This document shows, piece after piece, positions 11,555 to 22,990 of a stretch of 64,000 bases of DNA. How positions within the stretch are numbered: position 1 is the first letter of the stretch; each line of letters starts with the position of its first letter. This DNA comes from Heliocidaris erythrogramma (taxonomy: Eukaryota > Echinodermata > Echinoidea > Camarodonta > Echinometridae). The stretch spans positions 41,797,663-41,861,662 of the forward strand of contig CM046855.1 in NCBI GenBank assembly GCA_025617745.1, given 5' to 3'. The notes below the pieces were generated by a model. It did not search any database. It saw only the letters and a list, made by a program, of their open reading frames with translations, and had not been told where the DNA came from. The position numbers were made by a program, and so were the translations under genes.

Positions 11555-12440
11555 CAGGGGCGTCGCTAGAACATTTTGAATGGGGGTGACACCCAAATTT
11601 GCCGACAAAAATGCTACACCCTAATCTCCCCCCGGCCCCCACACACAAATAATAATGAAAAATAATCGCAGATGTAGAGATCTTGACCATACAGGCCCAT
11701 TTTCGCAATGAGGGGGCTGACTACTTTTGCCCGAATAGCAACTTTTCAATTATTAAATGTTTGCGAGCGAGCACATTTTTTTTAACTTTTCGTAGTGAAA
11801 ATGTACAGAATATGTTACATACAGAAGTTACATAATTATCTGGGAACCTTGTTGCCCAAATATTTGGATATTCTGGCACCTTGCTGCCCGACTATGAATA
11901 TCGGAACTTTGAATATCTGCGGGGTGGGGGCTGCAGCCCTTTGCAGAAGTCCTAGGGCAACGATTTGCCCAAAAATTAAAATTGCAATTTTGCGTGCGAG
12001 CAAGGAAACAATGCCAGTTTTCCCTTCTTTTTCTTTCCTTCCCTTGTCTTTCTTTTCTTTCTGTTTTTTCCCCTTTCCTTTCTCTTTTCTGTTTTCTTCT
12101 CCTTTCTCTTCACTCTTAGAAATGTTGGGTAAATGCAACTGGGTAAATGAAGATTGGGCATAGGTTTTCCTTGCTCAACTTTTACATGCATTTACCCAAC
12201 ATTGGTCAAAAATAAGAATGAAATTGGTAAAGTTTACCCAAAAGTTGGTCGGACTCATAAGGACCCTCATGTTGGGTAAAATTTTGCCCAATATTTCTAA
12301 GAGTGTTGTCTCCTTTTCCTTTTCTCTTTCCTCTACCCTCTCCCCTTTTTCCCTCCTTTTTTGTCGACAGAGGTGGCGCATTTGCCGACAACAATTTTGA
12401 GTGAGGTGTGTGACACCCCCACATCCCCCCGACGCCCCTG
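11555..12440. mobile_element. Large inverted-repeat element (CAGGGGCG family)
   Basis: The left end begins 'caggggcgtcgct' and the right end is 'cgacgcccctg', its inverted copy. The similarity continues inward: 'gggggtgacaccc', 'tttgccgacaa' and their reverse complements near 12370-12420. CAGGGGCG termini match the hAT-type element at 47757-48319. I see no 8-bp target duplication (gggcagat against gaaagttg), so the flanks may have decayed or the two ends may come from different copies. A second element is nested at 12111-12305. A pyrimidine-rich stretch (12020-12110, 12306-12360) lies on both sides of that insertion. Confidence 0.55.
12111..12305 (+). mobile_element. 195-bp MITE (CACTCTTAGAAAT ends), nested copy
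   Basis: The termini are inverted repeats of about 20 bases: the left end starts 'cactcttagaaatgttggg', and the reverse complement of the right end starts 'cactcttagaaatattggg'. The interior has repeated 'ttgggtaaa' words. A second copy lies in opposite orientation at 23955-24169 and matches closely through the interior ('ggaccctcatgttgggtaaa', 'gttggtcggactcataa'). No coding sequence. It sits inside the 11555-12440 element, so it inserted later. Confidence 0.85.
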
Positions 12441-12469
12441 GAAAGTTGATGAGCTACTAGGTGTAGGAA

Positions 12470-12606
12470 GATACAGAATGAGAGGAATAAGAGATAAGAG
12501 ATAAGAGACAAATAAAGAGAGAGAGATGAGATAAAAGGAAAGGAGATGAAGAGAAAGAGAGATAGAGAGCGCGCGAGAGAGAGAAATGAAGAAAAAGAGA
12601 GAGAAA
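12470..12606. repeat. GA-rich low-complexity tract
   Basis: Runs of GAGA and GATAAGAG words just right of the inverted-repeat element. Non-coding. Confidence 0.75.
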
Positions 12607-13678
12607 TCCTCACATTCACGTGGTAATTGTGTAATCAGTGACACACATTACAGCAGAGAAAACACATTACATTTGCTCAGGCTGTTGAATCTTGTTTATC
12701 CTCTGTCTCTTTCTATATTTGCCGTCTCTTTTGACTGGCATGGTGGCAGCGTTTCCTGATGCATAGGCAAGGAAACCCAACGGTAAAACGGCTGTCCTAT
12801 TTTCAAGAAGACGGTCATTGTGTGTGTCCAGATAGAGTTTCCCATTCCCTGCGAGAATGCGCCTAATGTTCAGCGGGGAAAATGTACACTGCAGCGAATC
12901 CTGTCCCACTTTCTATCTCTTGTGAGCGTCCCGGTAGAGTTTCTAATTCCCTGAGAATTCTGCCCCGAAATGGGCCAGAATAACACCAAAGTACAAAAAC
13001 CGTTTGATCCAGTTTCAGGCCCGTAGGTTAGTATGAACAAAGGGAACCTAGATTGGATGTAAAATGAAGAGCAATCCTCTCTGTGTTGCGTTTTAAGCGC
13101 GAATACAGGTTTAACACAGGTTGATGATCAAATTACTTTAATAAGAACCATTATGATTGAATCATGGTCACATCCTTATATATACCTTTCACAGGGCAGA
13201 GAATAATTCCTAAGTTGCTAAATCATTAAGAGATGAAGTCTCAGAAAAATGATGAACAATCGCATGTACTGGGTGATTCAAAATCTATACTGACTACTGG
13301 ATGATTTATAATGATATACATACTGGTAACTATCACTTGCTAAAGTGAAATAACTATCCATCTTATTATATATCACAAAATAACAAGAAAACCACTACAG
13401 CTAGCTTGCAACCATTCATATGCGAGTTTCTCCAATATATATCTATTCATAATTCACACTTTCCTCTCCTTGGTGAAATTACAAATACGTCAACGCTTAA
13501 TAACCTTCGGTAAATTTTCACTTGAACATTTCCCTATGGCTAGAAAATATTAAGAGGAAATATCCTTGAGGCCCTTTGAGGGCTTTTACCAGCCCAGACG
13601 AACCTTTCATTTCCAACGGACTAAAATTGATCGAATTGCTTCAAAACAGTTTTAAAGAAAGAAACATTTACCTTCACC
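12607..13678. other. Non-coding; weak minus-strand frame
   Basis: An 80-codon minus frame at 12667-12909 (residues such as LLENRTAVLPLGFLAYASGN) looks less repetitive than most, but it has no recognisable domain and no convincing splice borders. I see nothing else. Confidence 0.3.
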
Positions 13679-13926
13679 CAGCGACGTAGCTACTGGGTTG
13701 GGGCAAAGGGGGAGCTCATGCCCAAAATTGAATGTCGGAAAAAGAGAAAGAAAGAGAAAACGTGAGATAACAGGGAAAGGGGAAAAGCGTCGTGAAAATT
13801 TTGAAAAGAAGATGCTGCCAACCCTCCCACACCCCCTCCTTATCAATGGCTTAAAAATTCGCATTTCACCTTCTGAGTAAGACCATCGCCTCCTCCCTCC
13901 ATGTCCGGACACTGGCTACGCCACTG
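13679..13926. mobile_element. Inverted-repeat MITE (CAGTGGCGTAGC ends)
   Basis: The left end 'cagcgacgtagctac' and the reverse complement of the right end 'cagtggcgtagccag' are inverted copies. The flanks 'ccttcacc' and 'gccttacc' look like a decayed 8-bp target duplication, as hAT elements make. The interior is purine-rich and non-coding. Confidence 0.65.
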
Positions 13927-14452
13927 GCCTTACCACAGTGTATACAGTTATGAGCATATCGCTGTTGCCCCACGCCCGACTTTGATTTGATATGATGTGA
14001 TTTAATCTACGCGTCGAGTGATCCGCTCAGCTCCATATTTGCTAATAATTGATTGGTTAACGTGAGGAAATATGGGGTGATGATTTTGAGCACTACATCG
14101 TGGGTCGACCCCCCTTGGGAAGTGGGAAGAGAAGGAGTGCCCTTTTCTACCTCCAAGTACATCCCAAATCACATAGCGGATCAGAAGTATGATCATTATA
14201 TATATTATCTAGGGGTTTGTGGATATTGATTAAAATGGCCATTCATAATACCCAGACATTATAAGTACGCAATGGTTCAACTTGATCAGATCAGAGATTA
14301 TAATCATTTCGGAATATCCAATATGTTGTCAAAGTGGATGGCTATAACTTGAACTTCCATCTTCACATGATCTTAATACGCAGTTTGCAACGGATCGTTA
14401 TTTCATTAATTTTCAGTACACATCTTGTTTTGCCTAAACGATTGTATCTAGG

Positions 14453-14733
14453 TATAGGCGTACGGGCACATTTTCGCGAAGGGGGGGGGGGGGCGAGGGG
14501 TGACGTCTTTTTCCCGAATATCAACTTTCGAGTTTCTAAATGTTTGCTTTTCTAAAATTTTGACGCTTTCTGTAGTGAAAATCTACAAAAGTTATAATTC
14601 TAGCACCTTCCTTCTCGAATATGTGAATATTCACAATGAGGTAGTGGTTGCCCGAATATCGTTATTTTCAAAATCCTCAGAGGGCTGCAACCTCCAGCCC
14701 CCCCCCCCCCCCCCCCCGCCTCGTACGCCTATA
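14453..14733. mobile_element. Inverted-repeat MITE (tataggcgtacg ends)
   Basis: 'tataggcgtacg' at the left is mirrored by 'cgtacgcctata' at the right, each followed inward by a homopolymer run (G at 14479-14491, C at 14698-14717). 'tagg' flanks both ends and may be a target duplication. The interior ('cccgaatatc', 'tctaaatgtttgc', 'tagtgaaaat', 'agggctgca') is shared in the same order with 11700-11940, so the two belong to related families. Confidence 0.6.
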
Positions 14734-17114
14734 TAGGTAGGACCAGTTGTGTTACAGCCTGAATTTGGAAAAGGACAAAAAATACGTTTTCTCCCAAGAT
14801 AGACAAAAATCTCTTCTGAAATTGAAATAAAGTTATTGATAACTTGAAAAAAAAATGTAGATAAAAAGTAGGGTTTCAATCATAATACATGCCACACACA
14901 GTATAATTAGATGGTATCATAATCTGGTCAGATTATAATACCAATATTTAATTTATTTTAACAGTCAACTGTCCACATATTTAATTTCCTTCTTTCGTTA
15001 CCATATTGATATATCTATTAATATTTAACTGCTTTTTATAACTTTTTTCACGTACCTAACACCTACGGTATATCAATATGTGCATTCTCATGCATGTTTA
15101 CACGCATTTTAGGTGACCTTTAGCGCTGCCTATCCTTTTCATTAATTAATTTGTACGTTGCCATACCTTCCATTCAAGCTTGTAAACAAAGACGTGGTCA
15201 TGGTGATTTAAGTAAAGTTCACATTTCTCTTATGCACAGAATAGATTACATGTGCTCGTGTGAATCGCTATTTATTTGTTAACTTGATCTGAAAGACTGT
15301 GCCACTGATTCTTAAAATCTCATGATTGTATACGATTGTAATTTATAACGATTTATAATAGTGAATACGTATTAGAACTCTCAATTCCAAGTTTTATAAC
15401 ATGCAGAAGTCTACTTCATAAAACTGATGATTTTGTGAGCAAAGAATTGTAAATGTAAAAGAAAACTTAATTCCTTGCTTTCTTTTTTTGGTCTGATTTA
15501 TTTATATCATTTTCAGTTGCTGTTATTCCATGATAAATTTCATGTGTTACAAAAAGAGACAATTTAAGCCATCAAACAATGAAACAGATAAATGGAATGT
15601 CATATTGACCTCATTTAGAAAGTTCTCGAAATTTCATCTGAAATAAAAAATCGCAGGACATTCATAACCGATTCGATTGAGAAATCACAGGCTAATCGAA
15701 AAAGCGGCATGACCGTTTCGAAACGTCTTATACCCAACACCCTCACAAGCAAATTAGGGTATATCATGCAAATCACAGTGCTGATGTATATACGATTGAG
15801 ATCAGACTAAGATTTCAAGGTCCATTCAGATCCACGGGAAATCATACAAGGCACTTCATCACTAAATTTAGGTTTGTATATCATCTATATCGTGGCTTAT
15901 CTCTGTCGGAATAATTACCACTGGTGAGAGCTTTGAGTACGAACTTGTATGTGCATGTGTTTGAAGATGCAGTGTGGTATTTTGCTTAAATCTGTGAATA
16001 TCGGAAGCAAATGCCTTTTCCAAGTATAATATAATAAAACTGTTTTGCATTTTTCTTTAACCAAAATACAGACATTGCGATGGTAAAGTTTTATGTATGT
16101 CAAATTTGAAAAGTCTCTATGATCAAAAGAAAGGACTAATGAAATCCATTTATAGATAGTTATACGTTCGACAACATCTTTGTAAAAAAAATAAAAATAC
16201 CAATCAATTGGGAAATATTGTCAAAATACCCCTTTAGATTTTATATATTTATACGTTTAGAATAATTAATTTAATCGAATTGGTGGAAATCTAATGTAAT
16301 TGGTTACGAGTTACGGGTTATGGGTTATTGGTTGTTGATTATCTTTCATTGGATATCTTGACCAAAATCCTGGTAGATCACGATGATATCGGTTAGAACG
16401 GACCGATCCTTTTTAGATTGGACACCTTCTAAACAAAATGAGATTTTGTCACAACATAAGGCAAGTGAAATTTCATAGATGCCATGGGTATATTTCACAA
16501 AATTATGCAACCATTACATATAGATCATATAGCAAATATCATATATATATGCAATGGCTACAATTCACACTTTATGCAACGGATGTTAAGATTCTAGCAA
16601 AAGTGTTTTGCAACAATGTAAAAACTTCCCTACATCTCCAAAATAGGAAGATGGCTGGTAAATTGAATTAAACGTGCTAATATGAACAGGAAGCATTTCT
16701 CACTTTCTTTGACATCGGAGTGATGGACCAGCAATATGTATTCTATGACTCGTGATCCGCCATGGTAGTGACAGACGGAATTATGATTCACTTTTTCGGA
16801 AGACAAATATGGAATGCTGAGATATCATCAGATATTGTGATAAAGAGAATGAAACACTGAACGAAATATTATCTCCACAATTTGTACGAAATTATATACT
16901 TAATGTATATGTATATTTTCTATTATTACATCATATTAATTCCTGAAAATTTTCTGTAATTCTGCTATAAGGCAAATTTGTATTCTTTTATTATGAAGAT
17001 ATTATTACATTATTTTTACAATAAAACATTGTCAAGTTTATTGTTTTCAATTTGCATTTTGAAAAAAGAAGAAGTAATGTAATGTATTTTAGTTGATGCT
17101 CTGTTTATGATATA
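14734..17114. other. Non-coding AT-rich sequence
   Basis: About 2.4 kb with no exon, RNA gene or clear repeat border. 'ggttacgagttacgggttatgggttattggttg' words near 16304 form a short degenerate direct repeat. Confidence 0.4.
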
Positions 17115-17475
17115 GAAAGGACTATTATCAAGGGTCCGTATTAGGCCCGATCTTATTCACTCTTTATACATCTCCATTAGAAAGCATAATTGATACTCAT
17201 AACATTCATAAGATATTTTATGCAGATGACACACAACTGTACATTGCATTTAAGAGAAATGATGTTGTTCATGTTACTGCACAAATATCAAAATGTGTGC
17301 AATCAGTCAAAGAGTGGTCTCAAGTAAATGGGTTAAAGCTTAATGATACCAAGACTGAATTTCTTCATATCTTTCTTCGCGCCATAGATCAAACAACCCA
17401 ATATCAACATTAAACATAAATGGCACTCCCGTTCATGCAAATAAAACATGCAGAAATCTAGGTGTTATTTTTGAC

Positions 17476-17685
17476 TTCTTCTTCTTCTCTCGTATGTCAT
17501 CCACATCAGTCAAAATTGGCAGTTACTGAGGTAGGTGACCAGGTCTGGGTTGTCTATATACCTCTGTGAGTGGGCATGGGGGTCTCATCACGGGACACTC
17601 ATTGATAACATGTATGTAGGTTTGTACTTGTCCACATGGGCAGAGGTCAGAGTCTGTGATTCCCCTTCTTTTCATGGTTGCTGCA
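17476..17685 (-). mobile_element. 5'-truncated non-LTR element inserted in the LINE
   Basis: The insert is flanked by a 10-base duplication, 'tatttttgac' (17466-17475 and 17686-17695), and removing it restores the host LINE frame (NLGVIFD followed by DKFTFEN). Read on the minus strand it encodes CPCGQVQTYIHVINECP, a C-x-C-x7-H-x4-C zinc-knuckle-like motif found at the C-terminus of many LINE ORF2 proteins. It ends in a (GAA)n-type tail, seen on the plus strand as 'ttcttcttcttc' at 17476. The short length, target duplication and tail mark a truncated retrotransposition event. Confidence 0.85.
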
Positions 17686-17853
17686 TATTTTTGACGATAA
17701 GTTTACGTTTGAAAATGTTGTCTCATGACACATAAATGTCGATCAGCATCATTTGGGTTATATAAAATTGGTAAAACTCGAAGTTTTTTAGACAAATCAA
17801 CCACAGAACGATTAATTCATGCTTTCGTTATGTGCCATTTCGATTTCTGTAAT

Positions 17854-18031
17854 ACAGTGAAACCAGTCTATAAAAACCTCTCAAGGGAGACAAGAAAAGC
17901 GGTCTTTATGAGCAGGTGGTCTTTGTGTACAGGTTCAATGAGAAACACTTTTCAAGGGAAACAAAAATTGTGGTCTTTATAGACAGGTGGTCTTTCTATA
18001 TACAGGTGGTCGCTAAAGCAGGTTTGACTGT
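17854..18031. mobile_element. 178-bp inverted-repeat MITE inserted in the LINE
   Basis: The ends are 'acagtgaaacc' and, reverse-complemented, 'acagtcaaacc' (10 of 11 match). Excision with one 'aat' (17851-17853 or 18032-18034) restores the LINE frame: HFDFCN joined to LLFGLPSS. The duplication can be read as 3 bases (aat) with these termini, or as 7 bases (ctgtaat) with shorter termini. The interior carries several 'aggtggtcttt' repeats. No transposase; non-autonomous DNA transposon of unassigned superfamily. Confidence 0.82.
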
Positions 18032-18612
18032 AATTTGCTTTTTGGTCTTCCATCTTCTCAAATACAAAGATTACAACTCCTTCAAAATTCTGTAGCGCGA
18101 CTTGTTACACGGACAAAGAAGCATCAGTCAATATCACCAGTCTTAAGAGATCTGCATTGGTTACCCATTAGGTCTCGTATCCACTTCAAGATACTTTTAT
18201 TAACCTATCAATGTTTACAACAGCTAGCTCCATCTTATCTTAGTGAATTGTTAACTCCATATAAACCAGAAAGAATGCTACGTTCCAGTGCCAAGTCTCT
18301 GCTTTGTGTTCCACAAACCATGACAAAGTCATACGGGGAAATGTTTTTCTCATACGCAGCCACTTTTTTTGTGGAACAAATTGCCAGAACAACTCAAAAT
18401 TATAGGAACCTATGACACCTTCATCAGTACCTTGAAAACATTTTTTTTTCCACTTATGAGTTATGAGTAGTCAGAAACATGAACCCAGTGCATTTTCCCT
18501 TTTCTTGTACAAACTTCGCGTTTTCTATTTTTAAAGTGCATAGATACATGCACTTTTGCCTATGTGTTATGAGCTATATAAAAATGTTTAATTATTATTA
18601 ATTATTATTATT

Positions 18613-18851
18613 GTAAGAGAGAAAAATAAAAATGGAAATAAAAAGAGATAAGATATACACTGTCAAATTTCAACCTGTTTACCCAGTATAAGTTTAATTA
18701 TATACTAAAAGACGAGTCGAGATGACAATATTTTAGATTATAGATTGAATAATAGGATGAAATGGCTTTCGCCAAAATCCAACTAAATTGAATCATGAGG
18801 AAGCTTTGTGCAAAATTTCTATAAAGAAGAAAAGCAGGAAGGTAACAATAT
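18613..18851. other. Non-coding sequence
   Basis: Short AT-rich gap between the LINE tail and the tandem duplication; nothing seen. Confidence 0.4.
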
Positions 18852-18991
18852 GTGTCATTTTAATGATGAATAGTCGTTTTTACAAAATACATTGATCAAC
18901 ATTCACAGCGATGCGTGTCTTTACGTGTCATTTTTAATGATGAATAGTCGTTTTTACAAAAGATATTGATCAACATTCACAGCGATGCGTG
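18852..18991. repeat. Two-copy tandem duplication, period 73
   Basis: The segment from 'gtgtcatttt' to 'gcgatgcgtg' occurs at 18852-18917 and 18925-18991 with only a few differences (an extra T, atac/gata). Non-coding. Confidence 0.9.
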
Positions 18992-21049
18992 AGATCTTTT
19001 CGAGTATACAAATTAAAGATATACCACAAGGACATTCCTGCTTTAATAGATTCTAAATCGTGCGTTATGACCCACAATGCTTTCAGAGACATGGTCGATT
19101 ATTGTTCTGGATTATTCATACATCCTATCTCGAAAATTCACAGAAAAGGGGGATTTGTGGAGATCTGTGTTCTCTATAAACATAATACAGGTAGATAACG
19201 CGACCCACCAAAGCTAATAAAGCATGACCACGCTGACTGTCATATCATGAATGACATTGTGAGAAGCATCAAGGACGGGGACAATAGGGAGAAAGGAACA
19301 AACACGCCGGAATAAATACTCTCTTGAGCGAGTTATTACTCTATATTCTCATCACTATGGTCGATACAAGTCGACGGAAAGCCTAGAGTCTAGAGTCCTA
19401 ATTGATGTATTACTGGTAACATTATCTTCATTCTGAAAGGTATGGAGTTGTGAAGTTTTTTATACGCTGAAGTCGGCACACTCAAAATGACAAAAACGCC
19501 AAATGACTCAAAAGTTGTTAGTAAGTTCTTGGTGTCATATTTTTCTATTCGGTACAACATACGACCTTTTGATCACAAATTCATTTGTCGCTTTTTATAA
19601 GTTCGATTGATCTCCCGCCCTCTCTAACTTCTGCACCCTCCCTAAACCCCAACCCCTCTCCCTCTCTCTCTCTCTTGCTGTTCGATCAATTTCCCCTCTC
19701 TCTTTCTTAATATATTTTTCTCTCTAAAACAACCTTTCTATCTTGCAACATCACTCTGAAAGATCTTGCCAAAAAGAATAATTACCACTCCCAGGTCGAA
19801 TAAAAATTCGATTAGTGGTTCTAACTCACATCGAGGTTAAAGAATTTCTATTTTCAGCCATGCATGCTATACAAACTTTGTTTACTTTCAGAGGTGATGC
19901 CCAATTTTAGTCACAACTTTGACGTGCATTTACACACCCCTGAATTTTGAATGACAGGTATAATAATGAATAAAAATGCTTAATTGTAATAATGTACCTG
20001 CATTCTGTATCAGAAGTAACACCATATAACGCCACTCGCGTTTATTGACATTCGTAAGTGACACAAAATAGGGAGCACTCCGAGTGAATTATACAGGATG
20101 TTTGCCTCGAAAGAAACTGGTTTCATATTAACAAACTGTTTTAATCATGCATTCATATGAAATTTATATAATGATAGTATAGTCACCGGAATCAGTATGA
20201 AATTTGTCATTATTATTTTTAGACAACAGAATTAAACAAAATATTTCCCGTAAAATGCCTGTGTTCTATTAATTACAGAATTTGAACACCATTACCTCCC
20301 CCCTCTCTCTCTCTCTCTCCCCTTTCTCTCTTTGTCTCTCTCTTTCTTTTTTTTTCTCTCTCTCTCATTATCTCTCTCTCTCTCTACCCCTTTTTCTATC
20401 CCTAACATAGAATTTACATTGCTCATCCTGATCTTTATAAAGGAATGGAATAGCATAGGTGAATGAAATTGTAATTCTGAACACGCTGGAACATCGGAAG
20501 CCTATCTCCCCATCATCTTTATACAGTTACAAAAACCTTTGACAAAGTATCAACATTACAATCTTGATCGGAAAGAGATATGCATTTTGTTGGAAACTAT
20601 ACACCATACCTTCGGCTCAAACTGACCTCCATGCCTCCTTCAAAATTTGCACAATTTCTTTGTACGTTTACTTCCATTTTCTAAATATGTAACCAGGTAA
20701 TTTCTTGTCCCAGATATCATCATAAACATCATCATCACTCGACGCTTCATTCTAGAGCACATCACACGAGCTGCCAATATAATATTGCCGGGAAGTTCCA
20801 TACAGTTACACTTCCTGTGCTAATTCAATGGGGAGACAATTGATCAAATTGAAAGGGAAATTGATGAGAATTGAACCCCGGCAAGTTTGGATGATGCCAC
20901 TATATATGCGATCTATCTTTGATCACATCACTGGGACTTATTTCTTTCTCTTTCTCATGACGATGCTACCGAGATAGATCGATGAGAGATAATTATTGAA
21001 GTCGTTTGCTGAAAGAGATCATGCGGATGTAATTTAAAAATAGATTGAT
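18992..21049. other. Non-coding, with CT microsatellites
   Basis: CT-rich runs lie at 19655-19725 and 20298-20395. No exon or other element recognised. Confidence 0.45.
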
Positions 21050-21152
21050 CCTTCGCGATTGTCTGACTATTCGAGGTGCATCACATCAGGTTGCTGGCAA
21101 AACCAACATCTAATGAAATAGGGTCACCATGATTGGTAACAAAGACAATGAA

Positions 21153-22320
21153 CTGTGCTAATTGGATGACAGCAAATAAGCTTAGCTTACATATTGGTAA
21201 AACCGAAAGTATTTTGTTTTGTTCGCGGGGTAGGCTGAAGTATACTGATGATTTCAATATAAGTTGTAACAATCAACTCATTAAGAGACAGGATTCTGTG
21301 AAGTATTTAGGACTAAATATAGCTAGTGATCTTTCTTGCTCAAGTTTGGTTGACAGTATTGTCAAAAAAGCTAATGCTCGTCTAAAATTCCTGTATCGTT
21401 ATCAAAATTGCATGAACTTAAAATCAAGACGCATTTTAAGTTTTTCCTTAATACAATGTTTATTTGATTATGCTAATGCGGCATGGTACTGCAGTCTAGG
21501 CAAGGTGGATCAAAACAAGTTAAAAATAATTCAAAATAAGATTGTAAGATTTATCAATCACTTACCACCAAGAACACACATTGGGAAGAGTGAACTTGAA
21601 ACAGCTGGTCTTCTTCATGTAAACCTTAGATCACAACAACTTTTAATTCACCATGTACATAAGATTTTTTACTCTAATGCAGATCACTATATTTCAAATA
21701 ATTTTACTCGCTCTTCAAGTGTTCATAGGCATGACACTAGAAATAGTCAATTTAATTTCGTAGTGCCTAAGCGGAAAGGTAAAATTGGAAATTCTTTTTA
21801 TTTTAACGGTATTCTTTTCTGGAATTCCCTCCCAAATCATGTTAAGTCAGTTAAGATTTTTTTACATTTTAAAAGGGTATTGAAACATCATCTGAAAAAT
21901 GTGTCTACTCCATAACTATATTTCTCCTCTCCTTTTTGTAGCTCAGATGGTTTTTTCCTATATTATATGACTTATGTAACCAACGTTTATTATCGATGGT
22001 TTCATTATGATTTTCTGTATATAGTTTTTTTTTCCGTTGAGTAAGTCTTGTTTTCACATTTATGTAATCTTCGCCTACTTTTTAAAATGTTATGTTTTAT
22101 TTTGCTACTTTTAATCAGTACATTCTTATTACTTGTCGTACGTGTAAGATAGTCTTGTAGCCGTACTAATGTGTTTTCTTAGTGTATTTTTTAATCAGTT
22201 ATTTAGGTAAGGACCCCATTGGAAATAAGCCATTTCGGCTTTCATGGGCTATCCTGTCATGGTACCTGGTTATGTTTGTATTGCAATATACCTGACGAAT
22301 AAAATCAATCAATCAATCAA
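21153..22320 (+). mobile_element. 5'-truncated LINE with intact ORF2 C-terminus
   Basis: From 21153 the plus strand reads W-M-T-A-N-K-L-S-L-H-I-G-K-T-E-S, matching the 'W...NKLSLN..KT' motif just after the YADD block of LINE reverse transcriptases, followed by VKYLGLNI, RILSFSLIQCLFDYA, KLKIIQNKIVRFI and FWNSLPNHVKS. The frame is open to the stop at 21913-21915 with no disabling change, so insertion is fairly recent. The ATG-proximal residues of the open frame come from flanking repeat, not from the LINE. The 3' untranslated region of about 400 bases ends in 'aataaaatcaatcaatc' tail units. 'atgaa' at 21148-21152 and again just after the tail is the probable target duplication. The catalytic YADD is absent because of 5' truncation, so the copy cannot be autonomous. 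Confidence 0.9.
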
Positions 22321-22414
22321 TCATGAAGACATGTTTAGAGTTAAGTTGGAATAGTATGAAATGCAAGATCTTCGTGTGACGGTATAATCATGAACAGACA
22401 TTTTGGTAGTTTTT

Positions 22415-22496
22415 CAGTCTCAACAGCGCCTTTGATTAGGCAACTAGATATTGGCGCTATATAAATACCCTGATTGGATTGGATTGGATTGGACTT
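22415..22496 (+). mobile_element. LINE/SINE 3' tail with (GATTG)n
   Basis: 'cagcgcctttgattaggc' followed by 'ggcgctatataaatacc' and three to four GATTG units. This is the conserved 3' end used by CR1/L2-like LINEs and the SINEs that parasitise them; the rest of the element is missing. Confidence 0.65.
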
Positions 22497-22990
22497 GGTA
22501 TATCCTTCGCGATTGTCCGACTATTCGAGGTGCATCACATCAGGTTTGCTGGCAAAACCAACATCTATCCATCCACTGAAAAAGGATCACCATGAACGGT
22601 AAAAAAAGACAATGAAAACATGTGTAGAGTGAAGAAATATAAGATTTTCATGTTATGGATTTATTCTAATTTTCCTAATATTACAGACTTTATTAATGCT
22701 TCGCGATTGTCTATCTTGACTATTCGAGGTGCATCACATCAGGTTGCTCGAAAAACCAACATCTATCTAATATACTCTAATGGAAAAGGGTCACCGTGAT
22801 TGGTTGGTAACAAAGACAGTGGAAACATGTTTAGAGTGAGCACGAATAATATGAAATATAAGCTTATACGACTACTGAAAATGGGTTCACCATATGCCAA
22901 AAACAGTAAAAGCACGTGCACAGCGGATTATGGATAGCATGAAGTACAAGGTTTTCATGTTACGATATATCTAAATTTTCCTACTATAAC

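Larger units (their letters stand above)
17115..18612 (+). pseudogene. CR1/L2-like LINE, 5'-truncated, with two nested inserts
   Basis: Starting near 17129 the plus strand encodes reverse transcriptase motifs in order: [10 protein letters not shown], then [12 protein letters not shown] with the catalytic YADD, then [13 protein letters not shown]. After the first insert come FLDKSTTERLIHAFV and, after the second, FGLPSSQIQRLQLLQNSVARL, LRDLHWLPIRSRIHFKILLL and LAPSYLSELL, the usual C-terminus of CR1/L2-group ORF2. Frameshifts and stops (for example near 17404, 17728 and 18350) make it dead. The 3' end, 'gagctatataaaaatg' followed by an (ATT)n tail to 18612, is typical of these elements. Only the C-terminal third of ORF2 is present, so the copy was 5'-truncated on arrival. 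The role when intact would be target-primed reverse transcription of its own RNA. Confidence 0.9.
21050..22990. repeat. Local dispersed/tandem repeat, about 190 bp, 3-4 copies
   Basis: The word series 'cttcgcgattgtc', 'actattcgaggtgcatc', 'acatcaggtt', 'aaaaccaacatct', 'caccatgat' and 'acaaagacaatgaa' starts at about 21051, 22504 and 22699, with a weaker fourth copy from about 22880. The first copy is split by the LINE at 21153-22320: its right part resumes at 22321 ('atgaagacatgttta'). Between the first and second copies a further LINE tail is inserted (22415-22496). Confidence 0.8.

Noticed and set aside
12667-12909. 80-codon minus frame with ordinary composition
   Set aside because: No splice borders, domain or promoter seen; probably chance.
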